From Heloderma charlesbogerti (taxonomy: Eukaryota; Chordata; Lepidosauria; Squamata; Helodermatidae), in contig JANEZZ010002198.1 in assembly GCA_026122225.1 (NCBI GenBank), forward strand, positions 62,001 through 126,000: a DNA stretch of 64,000 nt. Direction: 5' to 3'. Position 1 is the stretch's first letter. Every line of letters begins with the position of its first letter. Under the pieces are notes generated by a model. The model was not told the origin of the DNA. It made no database searches and saw only the letters and a list, made by a program, of their open reading frames with translations. This document shows positions 1-12,004 of this stretch, one piece after another. The translations under genes were made by a program, and so were the position numbers.

Positions 1-1760
1 CTCAGATGTGGCTTGTTGTCATTACCTAGATATGATAGGAGGGACACTTTGTTCTGAGGCATACTCTTTAGTATTTCACATGTTCCAAAGCTGGGCCCTG
101 ACATTTAAAATGGATGATGAGGCTAAACAAATATGAGCTGGGCTCCTCAGGATTATTATTTTTCTGTCTTCTCATTTTTTAAAAACAAAATTTTGGTGTG
201 AAACTTTCAAGGTATGAAAACTCACCTAAAGGCTCGGTGGATGTTGTTTTTAATGACAACACATGATTTAATTTCTCACTGAGCTCTTCTTGCTTTGATT
301 TTTGCTTCTTGCAAAGAGATCATTCGTTTTTGTTACAATATCATTTGTTACTCTGGGCATGTGAGGCAAAGAAGCTTGTAGTTTATCTAAAGAGTATCTT
401 CTGTATTTTTTTGTCCTGCAGCAAGTGAAGGAAATTAATAGCTCCCCCATCTTCAATGTACTACAAAGCCAGAGGTTTAAAAAAGCATACCTATTTCCCT
501 CAGCCACAAGATGGCACTGGACTTCAATTTTCTCCCTAAAGAGGGCGTAGGCACATGGGCTCCTGTGCTGCTCAGGCAGTTCCCCTGTTTCTTTAAAACT
601 CTGCATGTAAGTCACATTGTCCTGTGATCTTCTCCTGGGTGACATGGATCAGATGTACTGATTTAGGTCGATAATTCTGCACAAGCCAATTGTCTGTGAT
701 GTGTGATCTAGTAATACAGTGTGAAAACCCAGGGTGGGGGCTAGGTGGAAGCCCCTTACGGGCTGCAGATGTAGGTGATAATGCTGTCTAATACAAAAAC
801 AAGGTGGTCTTCAGTAATTTTAAGGAAAAGTGTAACCACTTCTGACCGTGCTGGTTTTAAGGGCTATTCCTTATTCATCATCTAATTCCAAGTGAAAAGG
901 TGTGTTTCTGCTGTATTTAGTGTTCTTTTTATGATGATCATGAAGCAATCACAAAATATGGCAGGAGTGGACATCTACAGCGCAGTCCAGATTTGCATTT
1001 TACTCCTCCCACTTCATTTCACAGTGTAATGCTTTCATCTAGTTGCTCCACAGTTATATGCATGTGTGCTTTATTGGCGCTAAACATTTCTATCACAATT
1101 TTTTTAAAGTGTTCACTAGACTATTCAGGAATTTCAGTTTCAACCAGAATTTGAATTAAAGGGTGTGGGGTAGGGGTGGGGAGATGGAAACCCATACATG
1201 TAATTCGTACTCATTGTTTTCTTAAGATTAGAGTAGAACCTACCTTATGCCAATGTTACTTATCTAAATATCCTCATCTGAATTCACAGTGTGTTCTTCA
1301 TATAACCTCAAAACTGAGTGGCTCAAACACAATGTTCCTGTTCCTTCAGATTTCTAATTTATTTGACATTTTACTTGAGTCTGTGCATCTGTGAATAAAC
1401 AGAACATGTTAAAGCTTCTGTTCACCTATCTGGTTCCATTTGGAACCTGTGCAATTTAGATGCCCCAGTCACCTAGTACCAGGTATTTTGTTTTTAAAAG
1501 ATTGTTATAAGGTAAGTTATGGTAAAGCTGCTTTCCTGAGAAGACCATACCTCAAAGTGCTTGCAAGCACCCCATTTGGGTGCAACACATGGGGCCTACA
1601 ACAAAATAGTGCAGTATGGAGTGGTCCTGTTCAGGCTTTGTGCCACTCAGCTATGCCTTTCTCCTGGATACGCTATTCCATTCTCCCCTCCGCCAAGCAT
1701 TGTCAGGATTCCATGCCCATTGAGCATGCTCAGTCAACAGTTTATGAAGTTGTCATGTTT
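1..1760. other. intron-like sequence, no gene recognised
   Basis: AT-rich, non-repetitive-looking sequence. Short open frames on both strands resemble no known protein and lack convincing splice contexts. If ERICH1 extends leftward it is probably upstream intron, but no N-terminal ERICH1 exon was seen. Confidence 0.4.
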
Positions 1761-1768
1761 TCCTAAAC

Positions 1769-2047
1769 CAGGAGTAGGCAACCTGTGCTGCAGATGAAAG
1801 CACTGGCCTACAGCCACCTGCCATCCTCATTTCCTAAGAATGTCTCTGAGCCCCATGTGTGGCCCAGAGGCATTCATGGAAACGGAGATGGCAGCAGCTC
1901 AAGACCCTTACTTTGCTTTGAAACAATCCTAGCTGCCAGTAAGACATTTTGTTATTAAAAAGAAAAAGGAAAGAAAGAAAGGTAGATGGAGTAGGGCACC
2001 TCAGTGGACACCAAGGAAGGTATCTGAGGGCACACTGCCTACCCCTG
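1769..2047. mobile_element. hAT-like nonautonomous element (MITE) with perfect 8-bp TSD
   Basis: The left end reads CAGGAGTAGGCA and the right end TGCCTACCCCTG, which are near-perfect terminal inverted repeats of the CAGGGGTRGGCAA type common in hAT MITEs. The flanks 1761-1768 and 2048-2055 are both TCCTAAAC, an exact 8-bp target duplication as expected for hAT transposition. There is no transposase frame inside. Clearly a mobilised copy; the exact family name is not assigned. Confidence 0.85.
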
Positions 2048-2055
2048 TCCTAAAC

Positions 2056-2632
2056 CGTAGTTAAGACTAACCACAGTTCTCCTGGGTTCATACATTCATG
2101 CGTAATGCTAAACTGCAGTTAGTTAAAAACAGAGGTAAAAGCTTTATATCTCCTCATGGCTGTACCAGTAGGGGAGGGGAGTGCAAAGCCTGAAGCTCAT
2201 GCATATAACACAAAACCATAGTTTAATGTTACATCTGAACAAGACCACTCAGTGATTCACCCATGCTCTTCATTCAATTTGTTATAAGCATTGCATTGCA
2301 ATTGTATTGTATTGGCTTTCTTTATGGAATGTGTCAAGTAGCCTGTACTGTACTCCTTATCATAAAACCACTGTGGCACTGAGGTTGGTTGCATTAGATG
2401 ATGCATTGGTATCAAGGCCAGAACATACCAGACATGTGTGTTCTCACAGAGTACTTTCTTGCACACGCAAGAACTCAAGCATGCATATGGACCTTCCTGC
2501 ATGATTCCATAGAGGTGGCTGTTTTGCATGACTTTTTTGCGTAGCTGCCGGTGTCCTTTCCACTGAAATGAATGGAAAAAACCAAACAAGAGAACCCTGT
2601 GTATATCTTGAAGATTTCAATTTGTGGCATGA
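2056..2632. other. unannotated single-copy-like sequence
   Basis: No repeat family, exon or RNA gene recognised. Small open frames here show no similarity I know. Confidence 0.4.
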
Positions 2633-2645
2633 TATTGAAAAATGA

Positions 2646-2994
2646 AAAATTGAAAAAGGACAGCGGTGGCTTAGTGGTTAAGACGCTGAACTGCAGACCG
2701 GAAGGTCGGCAGGACAGCAGTTTGAGACCCGAGTGCCACGTAATGGAGTGAGCTCCCGTCTTCAGTCCCAGCTCCTGCCAACCTAGCAGTTCGAAAACAA
2801 GAAATTGCAAGTAGATAAATAGGTACCGCTTCGGCGGGAAAGGTAACAGCGTTCCGTGCACCTCGGTGTTCAGTCATGCCAGCCACATGACCACGGAAGC
2901 GTCTTCGGACAGCACTGGCTCTTCGGCTTAGAAATGGGGATGAGCACCGCACCCTAGAGTCAGACACGACTGGTTGGGGACACCTCTGCACCTC
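2646..2994 (+). mobile_element. Sauria-type SINE (tRNA-derived head, BovB-like tail)
   Basis: The head carries tRNA-type promoter-like sequence (GTGGCTTAGTGGTTAAGACG, with ACCGGAAGGTCGGCAG downstream). The body has hallmark phrases of the squamate Sauria SINE (CCAACCTAGCAGTTCGAAAA, TAGGTACCGCTTCGGCGGGA, CTCTTCGGCTTAGAAATGGG). The tail contains AGTCAGACACGACTGG, nearly identical to the 3' end of the BovB LINE at 39.3 kb, which fits its known use of RTE/BovB machinery. Flanks 2633-2645 and 2995-3007 are identical (TATTGAAAAATGA, 13 bp), a clear target-site duplication. CpG dinucleotides are still numerous, suggesting a fairly young copy. Confidence 0.93.
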
Positions 2995-3007
2995 TATTGA
3001 AAAATGA

Positions 3008-4059
3008 CGAAAGGGGCAATAAATAGAACACAGGGAAATAACATTAGTTGATAGCTTCAGTTGCAGCTAAAGGGAGGATGGATGGCAACAAAATAGACGG
3101 AATTGCATGAAAATCCCAGAGGATGGCCTTCTGTGAGTGTTTTGACTATTACATGTAAAAGCAGTTTCTCATTGGCTGGCTGCTTTTTTATTTTAAACCT
3201 CTTTTATTATTATGTTAAATCTCTCTTGGTCTTGGCTTCCCTGTGCAAGATTTCAGAAGTGAACTTGCATCTTGAAGTGCCATGTGAATAAATGCAGCCT
3301 CAACAACAGGTGCCAGTCACATCAGAGAGTGATAAGGGTGCAGCTGAGACTCGAATCAGAGAAGTGTGGGGGCCCCATGCTCTGGAGGCTTTCAGATTAA
3401 TAGCTTGGCAGCAATCCAGTACAGATAACATAGTACTTCAATAATGCGATTTGTAACCCTAGCACAACTCAGGACATGTGGAGCTTCACTGAAAATTAAG
3501 TTAGAGATGCCTTGCGCAAGGTGTAATGAAGCACTGACATATATCTACCCTGTGATGCTCCTTCCCTTGAGGAGGGGGATGCTGATGCCTAGAAATGAGG
3601 AAGTACTTTTCTTGGCTTTTTTGTTTTAAGTTCCATTGCTGAAGTGGCAACCGTTAAGGCAGGCACAGCCTGTGGGCAGGGGCAAGCAAGGCGTTGAACT
3701 GCTTCCAATTTCCCTCTTCCACCACACTACCCCACCCCACATCTGTAAAAATGAAGCAGATCCTGGCAGGGGCAGCTGCTTGGCACTTCATTCCTTCACT
3801 TCTTCTTCCCTGCCAGCTTGGGGGAATATTGGGCATGCCCAGAATGGTCCCCCAGCAGCAGTTCAGAATAATCAAAAAGCAGCAGAGGGGTCAGGAGTCA
3901 GCTGCAGCTCGCTCATCACACACACCTTGGAAAGGCTTTCCTTGGAGGACTGCAAAACCGGGTATTTTTTAAATGAGCCAATTATTCAGGCTGAGCCAAT
4001 CACTGTTCAAGCCAGCCTTCCCTATACAGGTGTTGGAATAGGTGCTAGTTGGGCATGAA
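3008..4059. other. no gene recognised
   Basis: Mixed-composition sequence. An open frame of about 140 codons at 3636-4058 (+) is overlapped by other open frames, has no recognisable domain and no exon context, so I do not call it. Confidence 0.35.
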
Positions 4060-4084
4060 CAGGCAAATAGGTTCTAAGTAATCT

Positions 4085-5330
4085 TGGTGGGCTTGGAAGG
4101 AGAGAAGGAGGAAGGCACGCTGCTGCTGCAGCAGGAGAGGATGTTCTTTGCATGCGTCAGGAGGGAGGGAGAAAATAAAAAAAATGATGGTGTGGGACAA
4201 CCACATACTATTTTTCTCCTGGTCCTCCAGAATGTGGTTGGGGAGAAAAAGCAGCATCGCCAGACCTGACTCACAGTGCAGACCTATACTCATCTACTCG
4301 GAAGTAAGCCCCGTTGCATTCAATGTGTCTTAGGGCTTCTCCATACAGGGCTTTTATCCTGCGATCAAGATTGGTTACTCACAGACGTTTGTGGGTCCTT
4401 TACATGACGTCGTCATCCTCCAGGGCATCTCCTGCTCTTTATAACAATTATCGCAGTTTTTTTCATGACGAGGAAAGTCTAGTATTTTCTCTCAATACCA
4501 CTGTATCCTTCCATAGAAGCCTCATGAAAATGCACAATTCCGCTAAACCATGGCAACATCTAATGGCTCTATAATGAAACTATATATAAAGAAAATCCCC
4601 ACAAAACAGCATGTGTCAGCCCATGTAAAAGAGCCGACTGTAATCCCGCAAAGAATCTTGAAGCAGAAGCTCTGGTAAGGGTGCAGGATTTCAAGTAAAT
4701 GTCTACAGGACTGCAGCCTCGCAGCCTCTTGTCTTGATCTCTTTCTCCATTATAGCAAGAGCAGTTACAGAAAGAGAGATTGTGCTGGAGCTGGCTGGCT
4801 GGAGGAATGGGAATGGGGTTAGCAGAGTGTGCTCTACTGAGTTTGCTTTTTGGTGGGGAGGAGTGGAAGTAAAGATGCTGTGTTTAGGGATGGCAGAGAA
4901 TTCTGCCGCAGACTCAGATGACGCTGGATTCTTTGGAATCCGGCCTCCAGAATCCGCAGCTGAATGGCACCACTCAGCTCCGCCTCCTGAGGATCCCCCG
5001 TGGACTGGCACTCCTGCTCCAGATCCTCAGCAATACGGAGCTGGAGTGCAGCTTCGCAGAATCCAGCGGACATGGCGCTGCTCCGGAGGATTCCGGGGGG
5101 GAGGAACGGATCACCTCCCCCCCCTGCAGGAACCCCCCCCCCTGGAATGAAAGGTAGGGGTTCCGTACATCCCTAGCTATATCTCTCCTAGTCCTCCAGA
5201 AACTGGTCGGAGAAAGCAGCATGGCTAGATCTCAGACTCAAACCTTCTGCTCTTGATCTTTTTCTCTTTTTGAGCAACAACAGTGAGACAATGAGAGAGA
5301 TTGTGCAGGAGCTGGCTGGCAGTAGCAATT
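4085..5330. repeat. low-copy repeat with two related units, one carrying a nested element
   Basis: A block near 4205-4275 (CTCCTGGTCCTCCAGAA then AGCAGCATCGCCAGA) is repeated at 5183-5230 (CTCCTAGTCCTCCAGAA then AGCAGCATGGCTAGA). A second block near 4728-4800 (TCTTGATCTCTTTCTC ... GAGCTGGCTGGC) recurs at 5250-5325. This suggests a duplicated unit of an unidentified repeat family rather than a gene. Confidence 0.5.
4885..5175. mobile_element. hAT-like MITE with TAGGGATG ends
   Basis: The element begins TAGGGATG and ends CATCCCTA. The flanks GCTGTGTT (4877-4884) and GCTATATC (5176-5183) differ only by three transitions, compatible with a decayed 8-bp TSD. The interior is CpG- and GC-rich compared with its surroundings and contains short internal repeats of CAGAATCC/GGATTC type. 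It interrupts the low-copy repeat around it. A second element with the same ends lies at 18653-19018. Confidence 0.6.
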
Positions 5331-7081
5331 GGGGGTGGGGGCTTAGCATGGATGTGGTTTTGGGGGTGCGTGCATGCATGCATCTTTGCTATGTGTGAGT
5401 GTGGGGTGGACGGATTTCTGCCTGGGGTGATTGTGATTTGAGTGGATTTCTGCCTGCAGTAAGTAGACTCCCTCTCCCTGCTGCTGTATACTTATGAACT
5501 TAAAGTCTTGATTTAGTTTTCTTCTTTGCATAATCTAGGTTGTTCCTAGAACAGAGAAGTGTGGCTATGTAGATGATGATGGTGATGATGATGATTTTCC
5601 CAAGTGGGTTTTGGATGCTCTCAGAACTTGTCGCTGTGTTACAAAGGACTGCTCTTCTGCATCACTCTGAGGATGCCTACATTGTTGTTTTTATTCATCA
5701 TCATCTTCCCATCCTCATTCACTCAGCTCTGCACACTCTCTGTGTCCCGTTTTGCAACGGATTGCAAAAGATCATCATTTTGTGTGGCCTCCGCCGTTTT
5801 GCACTCATGATCTTACATTCTCTGTGCAACAGGAGTTGCTGGAACAGGAAAATGTGGGTCCGAAGGAGGACTTTTCTATGGCTTTCTAGATTCTCCCTGC
5901 TCCCCCTACTTTGCACTCCTAATCTTAAAATTTATGTGTCTCAGTTTACCCTTCTCTGGCATAGGTTCCTAGAGATTCAAAAGACTGCTTTGCCTCTGGT
6001 GAACCTGCCTTTCCCCCCACCAGTTCCAGTCTGCACCAGCCACCACTGCTTTAAGGATGTTCACATTTTCATTTAAAGATCTTGCAAAATATTTCACTGT
6101 GGAGATATAATTTCCTGTCCTATCCATAAAGGCCAGGGTAAGGCTTTAGAGGTAACTTGCTTTACCTAAAACTGAAGTAAAGGAAGAGGTAAAACCTTTG
6201 TATTGTGAGGGAGAGGCTTCCTAGAGAAGAGGTGATGTGGAATTTTGAATTCAAACATACTTATAGCCTTGCTAAGTGATCACATGTTTCTGTTATCCGC
6301 AGTCAGGCAATACGTTTATTAGGGCTATCCAAAATGTCACAATATAGTGAGCAAAACTTTGAGTTCAAGAGGGGAAGAGAAAAGTTGTCCCCAAATCCAC
6401 CAGTATTGCTTGTTCACTATTTTTGACATTTTGATGGGTCCTTATATTTTGAAACTTTTTCTGATGGATCAGCACAGCTTCCTCTGCTTTTTGCATCTTT
6501 CTATTATACTCTGTAAAGGACCATTGATCATCCTTGCTGTTGTCAAAATAAAAGATAATGTATTACTAAATAGTAAAATAATCCTATACTAAAATAATCT
6601 ATAAAGGCTGATAGCATAAATTATGTCAGCACTTCAGTTTTGTCCCTTACTGGCTTGGTGATAATCTTTTGTGTGATTTTCATAGATAGCACACAAAACT
6701 GGTACTTCAGTTGTGCAGTATCCAGTAGTGCTTCTCTGCCTCTGCAGATTTGGTTGTGCTCTTAGGACCCACCATGAGTGCAACAGGAACTAACGCTTCC
6801 TAAAGGCAGCCTGGAAATGAGCAGAAACACTCATTTTCACAATGGAATTGGCCAGTGGCACTCCATTCTGTGAGCTCCACTAATTTGCACCATTCCAGAA
6901 ATTAGCATTTACACTTATGTTTAAAATAAAATGTGTGCCACAGTCCATTTCTGCAGATAAAGTCTTTAATAATTTGGGGGCAGGGGGACAATGGCTAGAC
7001 CAATTGTCAGAGGCTTCGTAATGGGGGATCTTTAATGAGGTGCAAGTCTTCACCTGTTTCTGTGTGATTTTTCTGTAGGAG
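5331..7081. other. no gene recognised
   Basis: Contains a GATGAT-type run near 5570-5595 and an open frame of about 167 codons at 5573-6076 (+) that is leucine/serine/phenylalanine rich with no domain or exon context. Nothing else supportable. Confidence 0.35.
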
Positions 7082-7657
7082 TGTCAGGGTTCCCCTTATG
7101 ACCTGGGCCCCCTGAGCAACTCCTTAAGGATCTCTTTCCTCCTTAAGAGTCCCACCTTCCTTCTTTTAAACTTCCCCTTCCCAATAATGTGGGGTTTAGG
7201 CTGTAGACGTGGGGTGATTGACACTCTAGACACGGGGTTTAACCACAACAGTTCACTGGTAAATTAAAGCAAGCAAATCACAACTAAAGGTATTTACACA
7301 ATAGAGCTGAGTGAAACAAAAGACATTAAGAGAAAATAACAGTTGCAAAACGCAAGTTCGTTTACCCTAGCTGTACCTAGACTTCTCCAGGCTGCTTCTT
7401 CCTGCTCCCTCTTCAGGCTCTGCTCTTCCTGACTCTGCTCTTACTGGCTCTGTCACTCTCTTTATATACCTTCCTCCCTCAAAACTGAAAGTACTGCTTC
7501 AAACCTGAAGAAATGAAACTTAACTGGGGAAATGAAAGTGAAACTTGGGGAAATGAAACTTCTCCTCTCAGTGATTCCCCCTCCCAACAAAAAAACTCCA
7601 GGCCTCTAGGCCTGACCTTTTTCTTTTTCTTGCCTCCGTAGGCCTCAAACCTTCACA
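7082..7657 (-). mobile_element. solo LTR of an LTR retroelement
   Basis: On the + strand the block starts TGTCAGGGTT and ends AACCTTCACA, so read on the minus strand it runs TGTGAAGGTT ... AACCCTGACA, with the canonical TG...CA ends. Flanks 7077-7081 and 7658-7662 are both AGGAG, an exact 5-bp target duplication. On the minus strand a TATATAAAGAG box lies near 7455-7465, followed by a purine-rich segment, consistent with an LTR promoter. No internal coding region is attached, so this is a solo LTR left by recombination. Family not assigned. Confidence 0.8.
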
Positions 7658-7866
7658 AGGAGATCCCATGAAAATCTGGCCAAGAAGCACCCTGAATTTA
7701 ATCACAGATCAGATACAGAATACACATTGAAATCTGTTAGCAGATAAAATAGTTGGATGTCAGATTATAACTACTTTGTAAGACCTTTCTAAGCATATAA
7801 TATGGCTGAAAATTTAAAAAAAAACAACCCTGCTTAACATAATTGCAGGCTGTTGTAAGGCAGTCT

Positions 7867-8060
7867 TGCTAACATAAACTCTCTCTAGCCAATGATGTGC
7901 TAACTAGGCTTCTGTGTAAAATGGAATTCTGTGGTAGTTTTTAAATGAATATATTGGGTGGGGATTGTCATTCTTGCTCATGTAAACTCTCTCTAGCCAG
8001 TGATGTGCTAGACAGGTAAAATGGAGGACTGGAGTGATTTTTAAATGAATATATGGAGTG
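7867..8060. repeat. imperfect tandem duplication, unit about 107 bp
   Basis: The motif AAACTCTCTCTAGCCA then GATGTGCTA appears near 7877 and again near 7984, and both are followed by TTTTTAAATGAATATAT. The two units are in the same direction and have accumulated small indels. Confidence 0.75.
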
Positions 8061-9034
8061 GGATCTAGGCCTAGGGTAGGTGTACAGTTAATACCTTGAA
8101 ACCCCTGCCTAGTTTTGCTCTTTCTCTTCTTTATTGTTGAGTATGGCCTTGTACCATATAAGCAGGTTTTCTGCTCGATACTGAAAGCACATGCTTTATT
8201 TCTTCAAAATAATGGACTTTGGCAATCTTGTTGCTGGCCAATGACTCTCTAATCCACCACCATAATCTGAAAGGGTTGATGGATATAACTGCTTGGAAAA
8301 ACACTCTAGCCCTGCTGTCTCAGCTCATTGAGATTGTCATCACTCAGTTACATATATTCAAACATATCCCCTCCACTTCTTTCTTTTTTTGTTTTTAAGA
8401 CTAAAAAATAGTCAGCCTAAAAATAAATCAGAATCTCCTCTCCCCTCCCTCCCTAATGCTCCTGCTCACTTCTCTAGCCAATGTCAGTTTCACTAAGCGC
8501 ATGCTGAGTGGCGCCGGATGACAACTACTGATTGGATTCAAGGTGCTCTTTGCCAAGCTGTATCCTAGGTTTCACAGTATACCATTTCCAGGCTATCCAC
8601 GGATGAAACAGTGAATTAAAGCAACTCTCACTGCTACAGTCAGATTGTCTTTACAGGACTGCAGGCGGCTAGCTCTGCTTCTGCCCGGCAAAAGGAAAGA
8701 TAACTTGGCAGAATGATGCTAGACTAGAACATGGTGCTGTGGCAGCTGGTGGAGTACAGGACAGGGCAACTAACTGCAGACAGAGCTAGGGTTCGCAATA
8801 GGCAGAGTAATTTCAAAAGGCAAGTAACTCAACGATCATGAGCACAAAGCAGAGCAGCAGAATCTGGACCCATAGAACAACACAAAAGCACGTATTTGAA
8901 CCTACAGTTTTCTTCTCCAGCTATAACTCATTGCACAGAAAAGGCAAATTGAGATTAAATTTTAATTTAAAAAAAAATCAATTCATTTTAAAGAATTCAT
9001 TAAAAAATAGAAAGGGATAGAGGGCTCTTTAGAT
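8061..9034. other. no gene recognised
   Basis: No conserved reading frame or known repeat seen. Includes A-rich stretches near 8965-9005. Confidence 0.4.
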
Positions 9035-9300
9035 AGCTCCTGCATCCCCAGCACATCACATTAGAAAAAGTAGGAAAATTGAAAAAACAGAAAACAATTT
9101 GAAATCGGGACAAATTAGCAAGAGATTGGGAGCTCCCTGGACACCCCACACACATCCCACAATTGCTCCTATACCCCCAGCATGCCAGGTTAATAAAATA
9201 AAATGGGGGAAATTGGAAAAATGGGGGAATAAGAAGGGGTTGGGGGCTCCCAGGATACCTCTCAACCCACACAATTGTGGTTCCCCATCCAGCTTGCAGA
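9035..9300. repeat. imperfect tandem repeat, unit about 120-130 bp
   Basis: GCTCCTGCATCCCCAGCA (from about 9035) is echoed by GCTCCTATACCCCCAGCA (from about 9164) and a partial third start GGTTCCCCATCCAGC near 9282. Each unit continues into an A-rich segment and a GGGAGCTCC/GGGGGCTCC motif. The open frames on both strands here come from this repetition. Confidence 0.65.
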
Positions 9301-9834
9301 GGTGCTGTTATTTTGTCTGTGAAGTTTTTGTCTCTGCAGCAAAGGGAGTGTTTTTCCAGTTGTTTTAAGCATTGTGGGGGAAAATAATTTTAAAGGAAAC
9401 ACTTTGAAGTGTAAATCTGAAACCTAAAAAGTTTTAGCCAAATAAATAAATCCATATTTATGTAGTTTGATTTTTTTAAGGAAAAAATAATGATCTTATG
9501 AATATCAATTGCTGCAATAAAACCAGCTGCCACTTTTGATTTCAAACCACAGAGTTGTTTTAGTAGCAATTAGTTCCTGCAGGTGTTAAACTGAAAAATC
9601 TCTAAGCATCCAGTGTTAAGTACTCTTACAGCAATGTTGAGTATATCCTTCCTCCAAAAAACAGCAATAGCACAAGTAATTTATCAGACAAGTTATCTTT
9701 AACATTCTCTGCTGTATCACTTCTGATGGTGGATGTGTCTTAAGCCTTCCCACACAGAGTTTACACATAACAGTGAATACTATGACATGTACATTTCAGT
9801 CTGCTCTGTTTATGGATAACATTTCTATCATCCT

Positions 9835-9990
9835 TTGTGCAAAGAGCTCACAATGGCATACATGGGGGAGGTGGGCGGAATCCCATTTTATCAACAGCTT
9901 TGTGGGTAGGTAAACCTAAAAGATGGTGGCTGGCCGAAAGTCATCCAATAATCTTCATAGTTCCATAATTTTGAACCCAGTGTGTCTCCC
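9835..9990 (-). mobile_element. LINE 3'-end fragment (L2/L3/CR1-like), degraded
   Basis: Has the pattern of a common amniote LINE tail read on its reverse strand: a 'CAAAGAGCTCACAATGGC' segment, a 'GGTAGGT' segment, a 'GGCCGAAAGTCATCCAATAATCTTCATAG' type stretch and 'TTGAACCCAGTGTGTCTCCC'. The same family recurs near 12005-12175 and 20380-20510. Old and diverged. Confidence 0.45.
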
Positions 9991-10128
9991 TGATACACAT
10001 TCAATATTCTGGAATCCATGCTAGCTCTCTGTTAGTCATGTTCACACATCACTTTTAAGACCGGAATCCTGATTTAATAAGCCACAATGTGAACAAGAAG
10101 TGTTCTGGTACATGTAGTCCATTCACTC

Positions 10129-10372
10129 CTGCCTTACTCTTCATAAAAGTGGGTAAAAAAACCCGGACAGATAACTTTGCCTTATATCCAAACCTGGGAT
10201 TATAGTTAAGACTGCTCATATAAGCCAGGATTATAAACCAACATTAAATCAGGGTTTCTCGTTGGCTTACAAATCCTGGGTTGTTTGGGTGCGCTTCACC
10301 ATAATCCTGAATTTGGACAGCACACTGAGTTATCCCTTCCTGGTTTATTTACCCACTCTCACAAAGGAGGGA
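10129..10372. mobile_element. palindromic MITE-like element, class unknown
   Basis: The left arm 10131-10166 is the reverse complement, with several mismatches, of the right arm 10339-10372; the shared core is ACCCACT plus a T/A run and a CCGG/CCTGG motif. A second, inner inverted pair (about 10220-10245 against 10258-10280, around CCAGGATT) lies between them. This fold-back structure and size fit a nonautonomous DNA element. Ends and TSD not resolved. Confidence 0.5.
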
Positions 10373-10857
10373 GCAAAGGACATTGCGCAAGTGCGATCAT
10401 TGTGTTGAGGCAGTTTGTTGACAAAGCCTAGGAAGTTGGTACAGATGAGGGAATAGTCTAAGAAAAGGCAAAAATGCCCTTTATGTGTTTATGTTTGGTA
10501 GATTAGACATAGTTACTAACCAACATCTTTGCTTTAAGAAGTTAATTTAATTCCTTAATAGTAAGCCCAAATTCTCTTGATGCCACAGATCCTTAAAATA
10601 AAGCCTGTATCTGAAGAGTGGTCTGCACATTAAGCATTACCATATGGAGGCTGCTTTAAATCACTCCATATGGTGACAATCACAATATGAAGGGCAACAC
10701 AATGATGGGGCAGTTTTCTCTAGGAATGCATGAGCATCTCTGGGCTCATTCTGAAGGTGCTTGAAAGTTTTGGAGAGTTCCCAGTGTCGGAGGACATTCT
10801 CCCTAGCGGAAATTGACACAAATAGCATCATTTTCCTGCTGGAGGAAACGAGAACAG

Positions 10858-10990
10858 CCTTCCCCACCGTGGTGCTCTCCAGATGTTTTGGACTTCAACT
10901 TACCATCAGCCCCAGCCAGCACAGGCAATAGTCAGGAATCCTGGGAGTTGTACGCCCAAACATCTGGAGGGTACCAGCTTGGGGAAGGCT
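10858..10990. mobile_element. hAT-like MITE, 'CCAGATGTTTTGGAC' family copy
   Basis: Palindromic element of about 130 bp: AGCCTTCCCCACC at the left pairs with GGGGAAGGCT at the right. The inner arms are CCAGATGTTTTGGACTTCA and AAACATCTGGAG, with a core CAGCCCCAGCCAGCA. The same family occurs at about 17303, 24249, 29166, 39600, 45487, 56385 and 61960, in some cases as partial copies. An overlapping + strand open frame is a by-product. Confidence 0.75.
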
Positions 10991-10994
10991 ACAC

Positions 10995-12000
10995 TAGGAC
11001 TTGTAGTCCCAGTCCCATTTTTGGCAGGAAAAATGCTGGAGCAGCCATCACCCTCTTCTCCAGTTTCACGTGGGCCATTGGCAGGGTGGGACAGGGGAAA
11101 GGGAAGCAGGCTATGAGGAAAGCCCTGTGCGACGAGAAATCTAATAAGCGATGAATCTTGCAAGTGCCCCCATTGGATTCCTTGTGACATTTCTGTTTTA
11201 CCCCCCGCCACTCAAAAAGGCCAAAACCGTGGTCTGTGGCAGCATGCAGAAAATTGCCTGATCCATATGGTGAGATGCTGCACATGGGCAGCTTCCTTAT
11301 TTTGAGAAATTGATATTATACTAACTTTTAAAAGAAATTAGCCAAAACAATGGCATTGTAACATTTGTCTCCTTTTAAGTCCAGCGATTTTTCAGTATTT
11401 TCCTCCTGATTATTTTATTTTGCATTTTACAATGCTGATACTTTACAAGCATTCATTCTTCCTCCCATCTGCCTGTACCCTCCTGAAAGATGGTTATTTG
11501 AAATGTCATGCATGTGAAACGCTCTTGAATGTAGCTACATAGTGCAAATTATTTTGGTCTTTGCTGTGCTGCAATGTTGAATTGCAAATGTATTTTTATT
11601 CCTTCTCCTCCTCCACCTTTATAGAAAGTATCACAACTGCTCTGCAGTGAGTCACTCATCTGTCAGCTAAGGAGGAACTGAAGGTCTGATGCTGGCATTA
11701 AAGGAGAGGGAGTGTTTCAGAGATAACGGAGCTCTAGAAAGAAGTAGCAAAAATAAAATTGCAGTCCTCATCTTTAGAGCAAATGTATTATTATAAAAAC
11801 TGGGAACGGGTTACAGGGAAGGCACCAGACAAATATTGGATGCTAAAGGCCGAGCTAGTGAAAATAAAGCATTTTAAAAGCACATTATTCTGTTCTCTCG
11901 GTGCTGGCTTAACAGGTTGCAGGAACAGCCTTATCATATCCATTGGCTACAAACAAGATTTATCATGTAATCATGATAGGTGAGTGGGGGTGCAAGAGCA
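10995..12000. other. no gene recognised
   Basis: Sequence without a defensible exon or repeat. Several overlapping short open frames at 10813-11285 on both strands have no conserved features. Confidence 0.35.
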
Positions 12001-12004
12001 TGGG

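Noticed and set aside
268..645. Minus-strand frame of 125 codons near the left edge
   Set aside because: Lysine/serine-rich with no family resemblance and no exon context.
2475..2991. Minus-strand frames of 106 and 128 codons
   Set aside because: Antisense to the Sauria SINE at 2646-2994.
5573..6076. Plus-strand frame of 167 codons
   Set aside because: Composition-driven, no domain, no splice or conservation evidence.
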